Positions 13,726 through 16,909 of a stretch of DNA of 16,909 bases are shown piece by piece. The notes below the pieces were generated by a model. That model was not told the DNA's origin. It worked only from the letters and a program-made list of their open reading frames with translations, and ran no database searches. Each line of letters begins with the position of its first letter. The first letter of the stretch is position 1. The position numbers were made by a program, and so were the translations under genes. This DNA comes from Fimenecus sp045579305 (GTDB lineage: Bacteria > Bacillota > Clostridia > Oscillospirales > Acutalibacteraceae): contig JAZNLY010000002.1 of the NCBI GenBank assembly GCA_045579305.1, positions 1 through 16,909 on the forward strand, read 5' to 3'.

Positions 13726-15513
13726 ATGGAAAACAACAAAACTCAGGCAGAGATTCTCCGCGAAGAGCGCAAAGAAAGACTTGCAAAAGCTGCTGAAAAA
13801 AACGCGAGAAAATCTCCTAAAAGTGTAAAATCCAAAAAGATGGCAAAGAAAGTAGTTTCAATTGTTCTTGCAGTTGTTGTTGCTCTTGGTGCTTTTGCCG
13901 GTGTTCTTAATTTCTTTGATATTCCTCAGAGAACAATTAAGATTACTATTGACGGTCTTGAAGAAAAGGTTTCACTTGCTGAAGTAAACTATTACTATTT
14001 CCAGAACTGGTCACAGGTTTACAATACTAATGCACAGTATGAACAGTATGGTGCAGGTATGGGTCTTCAGATGACAGGCTTTGATTCTTCAAAGACTCCT
14101 GACAAGCAGGAATATTCTGATGACTTCAAAGATGTTACCGGTGTTTCTCTTGAAGATTTAGGTGATATTAAAAACCCTACATGGGCAGACGTTCTTACAT
14201 ATTCTGCATTCAACCAGCTCATCTCTGTTAAGTACGGTGCTGCTAAAGCTGAAGAAGCAGGCGTTGAGCTTACTGAAGATGAAATCAAGGCAATTGATTC
14301 ACAGATTGAAAATATCCGTGAATCTGCTAAGAAGAATGACTATTCTATCAACAGATGGCTTCGTTTACAGTTAGGTTCCGGTATTACAGAAAAGTTAATT
14401 CGCAACCTTGAACTTGAGGCACAGCTTGCTTCTAAGTTCTACGAAAAATATACTAATGATACTCTTGACTCAGTCACTACTGACAAGATTAACGCAGAGT
14501 ATGCAGCATCAAAGGATGAATATGATGTTGTTGACCTCAGAGGTTTCTCTTTCCAGCCTAATTTAGGTGCTGACCACAAGCATGAAGAAGGCGAAGAACA
14601 CGAAGCAGAGCATGAAGAAGCAGCAAAGAAAGCAAAGGAACAGGCTGATGAATTTATAAAGGAAATTACAGATGACGCTTCTTTCGTTGCAGCAGCAAAG
14701 AAAGTTATCCTCACTGCTGACAACAAGAGCACAACTGACCCTGACAAGTCAACTCTCAACGAAAAGAAACAGTATACTCAGGTTGAGTCAACATTTGGCG
14801 AAGAAGCTGCAAAATGGGTATTTGACGATGCAAGAAAAGTAGGCGACATTAAAGTATTTGTGAAAGACGACGTAGCATATGTTGTAATGATGAAGACTCT
14901 CCCTGAAAAGGATACTTCAACAAGCTCAGCTGATGTAAGACACATCCTCGTTAAGTTCCCTGAAAAGAACATTGACGGTTCTGCTACATCTACAAAGGAT
15001 GAAGATGGCAAGACAGTTTCAACAATCAAAGAAGATACAAAGAAGGCTACAAAAGAAAAGGCTCAGGCTATCCTTGACGAATACCTTAAGAACCCGACAG
15101 AAGATAACTTTATCAAGCTCTGTAAAGAAAAGACAGAAGATACAGGTTCAAAAGATACAGGCGGTCTTATCGCAGGTATTGCTGACGACGGCAAATATGT
15201 TGAATCCTTCACAAAATGGAGCCTTGACGTAAGCCGTAAGGCAGGCGATGTTGAAATCGTTGAATCTGAATATGGTTACCACATCATGTACTATGTAAAG
15301 GGCAACGAAGCAAAATGGTATCTTTCAGTTAAGAATAAACTTGCTAATGAAATCATCGAAAGTGGTATTGCAAGTGAAATTGAAAAACTTAACGAAAATG
15401 CTAACAGAGGTTCACTCTTTGTAGATTGGACAGTTAATAAAGAAAACAAGCATATTGCTAATCTCATGGTTAACATGGGTAGTGCAAGCAGTCACGCTGG
15501 TCACAACCATTAA
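13726..15513 (+). CDS. Membrane-anchored parvulin-type foldase (PrsA/SurA-like)
   Basis: A 595-residue extracytoplasmic peptidyl-prolyl isomerase or chaperone. Order: a basic cytoplasmic tail (1-41), one transmembrane helix (~42-62), a helical chaperone domain (~80-260), a degenerate parvulin-like region (~266-395), and a better parvulin domain (~403-525) beginning DVRHILVKFPE and ending SEYGYHIMYYV. PrsA is normally a lipoprotein; here no cysteine follows the hydrophobic stretch, so the protein is held by the helix. A Glu/His insert at ~281-299 (H284, H286, H292, H296) and a C-terminus with H590, H593 and H595 are unusual and could bind metal. Start ATG 13726 is chosen because AAGGTGG lies eight bases before it; an ATG at 13702 lies upstream of that site. 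Codon choice looks tuned for strong expression. Confidence 0.85.
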   Translation: MENNKTQAEILREERKERLAKAAEKNARKSPKSVKSKKMAKKVVSIVLAVVVALGAFAGVLNFFDIPQRTIKITIDGLEEKVSLAEVNYYYFQNWSQVYNTNAQYEQYGAGMGLQMTGFDSSKTPDKQEYSDDFKDVTGVSLEDLGDIKNPTWADVLTYSAFNQLISVKYGAAKAEEAGVELTEDEIKAIDSQIENIRESAKKNDYSINRWLRLQLGSGITEKLIRNLELEAQLASKFYEKYTNDTLDSVTTDKINAEYAASKDEYDVVDLRGFSFQPNLGADHKHEEGEEHEAEHEEAAKKAKEQADEFIKEITDDASFVAAAKKVILTADNKSTTDPDKSTLNEKKQYTQVESTFGEEAAKWVFDDARKVGDIKVFVKDDVAYVVMMKTLPEKDTSTSSADVRHILVKFPEKNIDGSATSTKDEDGKTVSTIKEDTKKATKEKAQAILDEYLKNPTEDNFIKLCKEKTEDTGSKDTGGLIAGIADDGKYVESFTKWSLDVSRKAGDVEIVESEYGYHIMYYVKGNEAKWYLSVKNKLANEIIESGIASEIEKLNENANRGSLFVDWTVNKENKHIANLMVNMGSASSHAGHNH

Positions 15514-15529
15514 TCAAACAGCATAATGA

Positions 15530-15568
15530 ATCCCCCGTAACCAAATTGGTTACAGGGGATATTTTTTT
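15530..15568 (+). terminator. Intrinsic terminator of the foldase gene
   Basis: ATCCCC-C-GTAACC pairs with GGTTAC-A-GGGGAT (one C/A mismatch) across an AAATT loop, then ATTTTTTT follows. It lies in the 57-bp gap between convergent genes. In the minus direction the stem is followed by TTCATTATG, so it would end the phosphatase transcript only weakly. Confidence 0.85.
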
Positions 15569-15570
15569 GC

Positions 15571-16704
15571 TTATTTTTTCTTTATTAATTTACATACACC
15601 CACGACCGCTGCAGTTGTAAGTGCAACCGGAAGAACCTTGCGTTTTGCAATATCCTTTACTGCATCAACACTTGTCGGTGCATAAGTATAGAAAATGTGC
15701 TTGATTTTGTTACCAACGTCAAATTTTTCTAAGTCCTCAACAGTGAATGTTGTTGATGTGAAATCCTCAGGATTACTCTCATCGAAATCGATAAGACGTA
15801 CTCCCCTTTTCTTGCCGGGACCATACACATTGAATCCACAACCCTGAGTATAACCCAGTTTCATTCCTTCATATTCACCGATAAAAGAATTGTTGTGGTC
15901 GTGTCCGAAAAGCATCAGGAAAACATCACCCTTTTCATTCATCACCTTGAATTCTCCACCATTTTCATCAGGAACACTTGGAGTTTCACCGATAAATGAA
16001 CGGTCATCAATCTTAACTCTTTCAGGATTCATAGCAAAGAACTTTCCGTCCCATTCACGATATCCCTGAGCACTGTTTGGTGTACCCTTTGGAACTTCCA
16101 TCAGAAGCTCATAAATTTCATTGACAGGAATATGCTGAAAAACAACGGATGGTACATAGTCACCATTTTCTTCTTTAAGCTTGTCCCTTGTATTTCTATA
16201 CCATTCAAGCTGATTTTCGTGGACATTGTCACAAGTGCCATCCATAGTTGATGTAAGACTATCCACAAGATATACATTTAACTTTGTCTTTCCGTCTTCA
16301 CCTTTAATTTCAAGATTATGATTGCAATATCCGTCAATCTCATCATCAGCATTAAAGGCAACACAGTTTTCGTGAGAAGCATAAATCTCAAATTGTTCTT
16401 TTTTCCCGATTGAAAAAGCCTGGTCATCGTGATTACCAAAAACGAATGTAAACGGAATTCCCGTTTCATCAAGTGGAATAAGAAGTTTATTGATACATTC
16501 TGTTACCTTCTTTTTATTATCTCCACCGAAAAGATTGAATCCGTAGCCCTTTACCTGGTCACCGGTGAAAACAACAAGGTCTGGTTTTGTAGCTTTAAGT
16601 GCATCACGTATAAAACGGATTGTTGCATCAGATGTTCTCTGTGTATCCTGAACATCGGCAATCTGCATTATTCTGAATTTTCCATTATTGAATTTTAATT
16701 CCAT
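15571..16704 (-). CDS. Calcineurin-like metallophosphatase with C-terminal membrane anchor
   Basis: A 377-residue metal-dependent phosphoesterase of unknown substrate. Motifs in order: IADVQD (D17), VVFTGDQ (D49), FVFGNHDD (N91, H92), VVFQHIP (H191) and LFGHDHNN (H268, H270). The first block reads DxQ where the broad superfamily has DxH, a variant that may be normal for this group. No N-terminal signal is present; instead residues ~356-373 (KVLPVALTTAAVVGVCKL) form a hydrophobic segment followed by IKKK, so the enzyme is probably tail-anchored with its catalytic domain in the cytoplasm. The ATG is preceded by GAGGTGAT, an ideal site. It has its own promoter and converges on the foldase gene. 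Overall similarity is to Dcr2/purple-acid-like bacterial phosphatases; a nucleotide, sugar or lipid phosphate are all possible substrates. Confidence 0.85.
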   Translation of the reverse strand: MELKFNNGKFRIMQIADVQDTQRTSDATIRFIRDALKATKPDLVVFTGDQVKGYGFNLFGGDNKKKVTECINKLLIPLDETGIPFTFVFGNHDDQAFSIGKKEQFEIYASHENCVAFNADDEIDGYCNHNLEIKGEDGKTKLNVYLVDSLTSTMDGTCDNVHENQLEWYRNTRDKLKEENGDYVPSVVFQHIPVNEIYELLMEVPKGTPNSAQGYREWDGKFFAMNPERVKIDDRSFIGETPSVPDENGGEFKVMNEKGDVFLMLFGHDHNNSFIGEYEGMKLGYTQGCGFNVYGPGKKRGVRLIDFDESNPEDFTSTTFTVEDLEKFDVGNKIKHIFYTYAPTSVDAVKDIAKRKVLPVALTTAAVVGVCKLIKKK

Positions 16705-16724
16705 AATATCACCTCAATGCTAAC

Positions 16725-16753
16725 ATTTTACCATAATCAGATACAAATAACAA
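16725..16753 (-). promoter_or_regulatory. Sigma-A-type promoter of the metallophosphatase gene
   Basis: On the minus strand TTGTTA (16753-16748), a 17-base spacer and TAAAAT (16730-16725) lie about 20 bases before the start codon. This leaves a very short leader that still includes the GAGGTGAT site. Confidence 0.5.
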
Positions 16754-16763
16754 CATATTCAAT

Positions 16764-16892
16764 TCGACAAATTGGAGTTTGTCGATGTGAGTGCAGAGTG
16801 CAGAATTCAGAATGCAGAATTATGGAACTGCGTTGCGATTTTAAAGAACAACCAATATGGTGTAGCGGTAGGGCGGGGTCTTGACCCCGCCG
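16764..16892 (-). repeat. Interspersed hairpin repeat, copy 3 (inverted relative to copies 1 and 2)
   Basis: Reading on the minus strand, 16892 down to 16823 is identical by eye to 331-400 of copy 1, including the GGCGGGGTC-AA-GACCCCGCC hairpin and the unpaired tail. The TGCAGAAT-rich part is longer here (16791-16820). The outer CGACAAACTCC tail folds with its flank as TCGACAAA-TTGGAG-TTTGTCGA (16764-16785). Beyond 16892 the sequence continues CGAAAAGCGACA, like the left module of copies 1 and 2. The element is cut by the window edge. Confidence 0.85.
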
Positions 16893-16909
16893 AAAAGCGA
16901 CATATAAAC

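Overview
The window looks like a chromosomal segment of an AT-rich, endospore-forming Firmicute, most likely a gut or rumen clostridium of the Oscillospiraceae/Ruminococcaceae kind. The reasons are a complete gerABC-type spore germinant receptor operon, a DUF421-DUF4363 membrane protein pair, strong AGGAGG/GGTGAT-type ribosome binding sites, sigma-A-like promoters, glycan-degrading genes, and intergenic hairpin repeats of a style common in gut Clostridia. The assignment is inference from family content; no rRNA or tRNA gene is present to fix it.

Layout. Positions 1-520 hold a terminator for a gene left of the window, an array of ~80-bp tandem repeats, a long hairpin repeat (copy 1) and the terminator of the first operon. 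Positions 521-5353 (minus strand) are a three-gene operon with a promoter at 5391-5420: alpha-phosphohexomutase, a 78-residue NifU-like Fe-S protein, and a GH38 alpha-mannosidase interrupted by an in-frame TAA. Positions 5354-5675 are a second repeat-filled gap. Positions 5676-6727 (minus) encode DUF4363 and DUF421 proteins, overlapping by ATGA. They diverge across only 57 bp from gerA-gerB-gerC (6785-10508, plus), which are also translationally overlapped. gerC collides tail-to-tail with a Thermotoga GalA-like GH36 alpha-galactosidase (10501-12135, minus), whose probable terminator lies inside gerC. After repeat copy 2 and a bidirectional terminator come a ROK sugar kinase (12523-13434, minus), a divergent membrane-anchored parvulin foldase with His-rich stretches (13726-15513, plus), and a convergent tail-anchored metallophosphatase (15571-16704, minus). 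Repeat copy 3, inverted, closes the window.

Function. The mannosidase, galactosidase, ROK kinase and phosphohexomutase fit intracellular breakdown of alpha-mannosides and alpha-galactosides into central sugar phosphates. The gerABC and DUF421/DUF4363 block is a probable spore inner-membrane module. The foldase supports folding of exported proteins.

Main points for follow-up: the in-frame stop in the mannosidase; a family of mosaic intergenic hairpins with a compensatory stem change; a strong terminator encoded within conserved gerC codons; a GerC that lacks the usual lipidation cysteine; and the divergent DUF421-DUF4363/gerABC arrangement.
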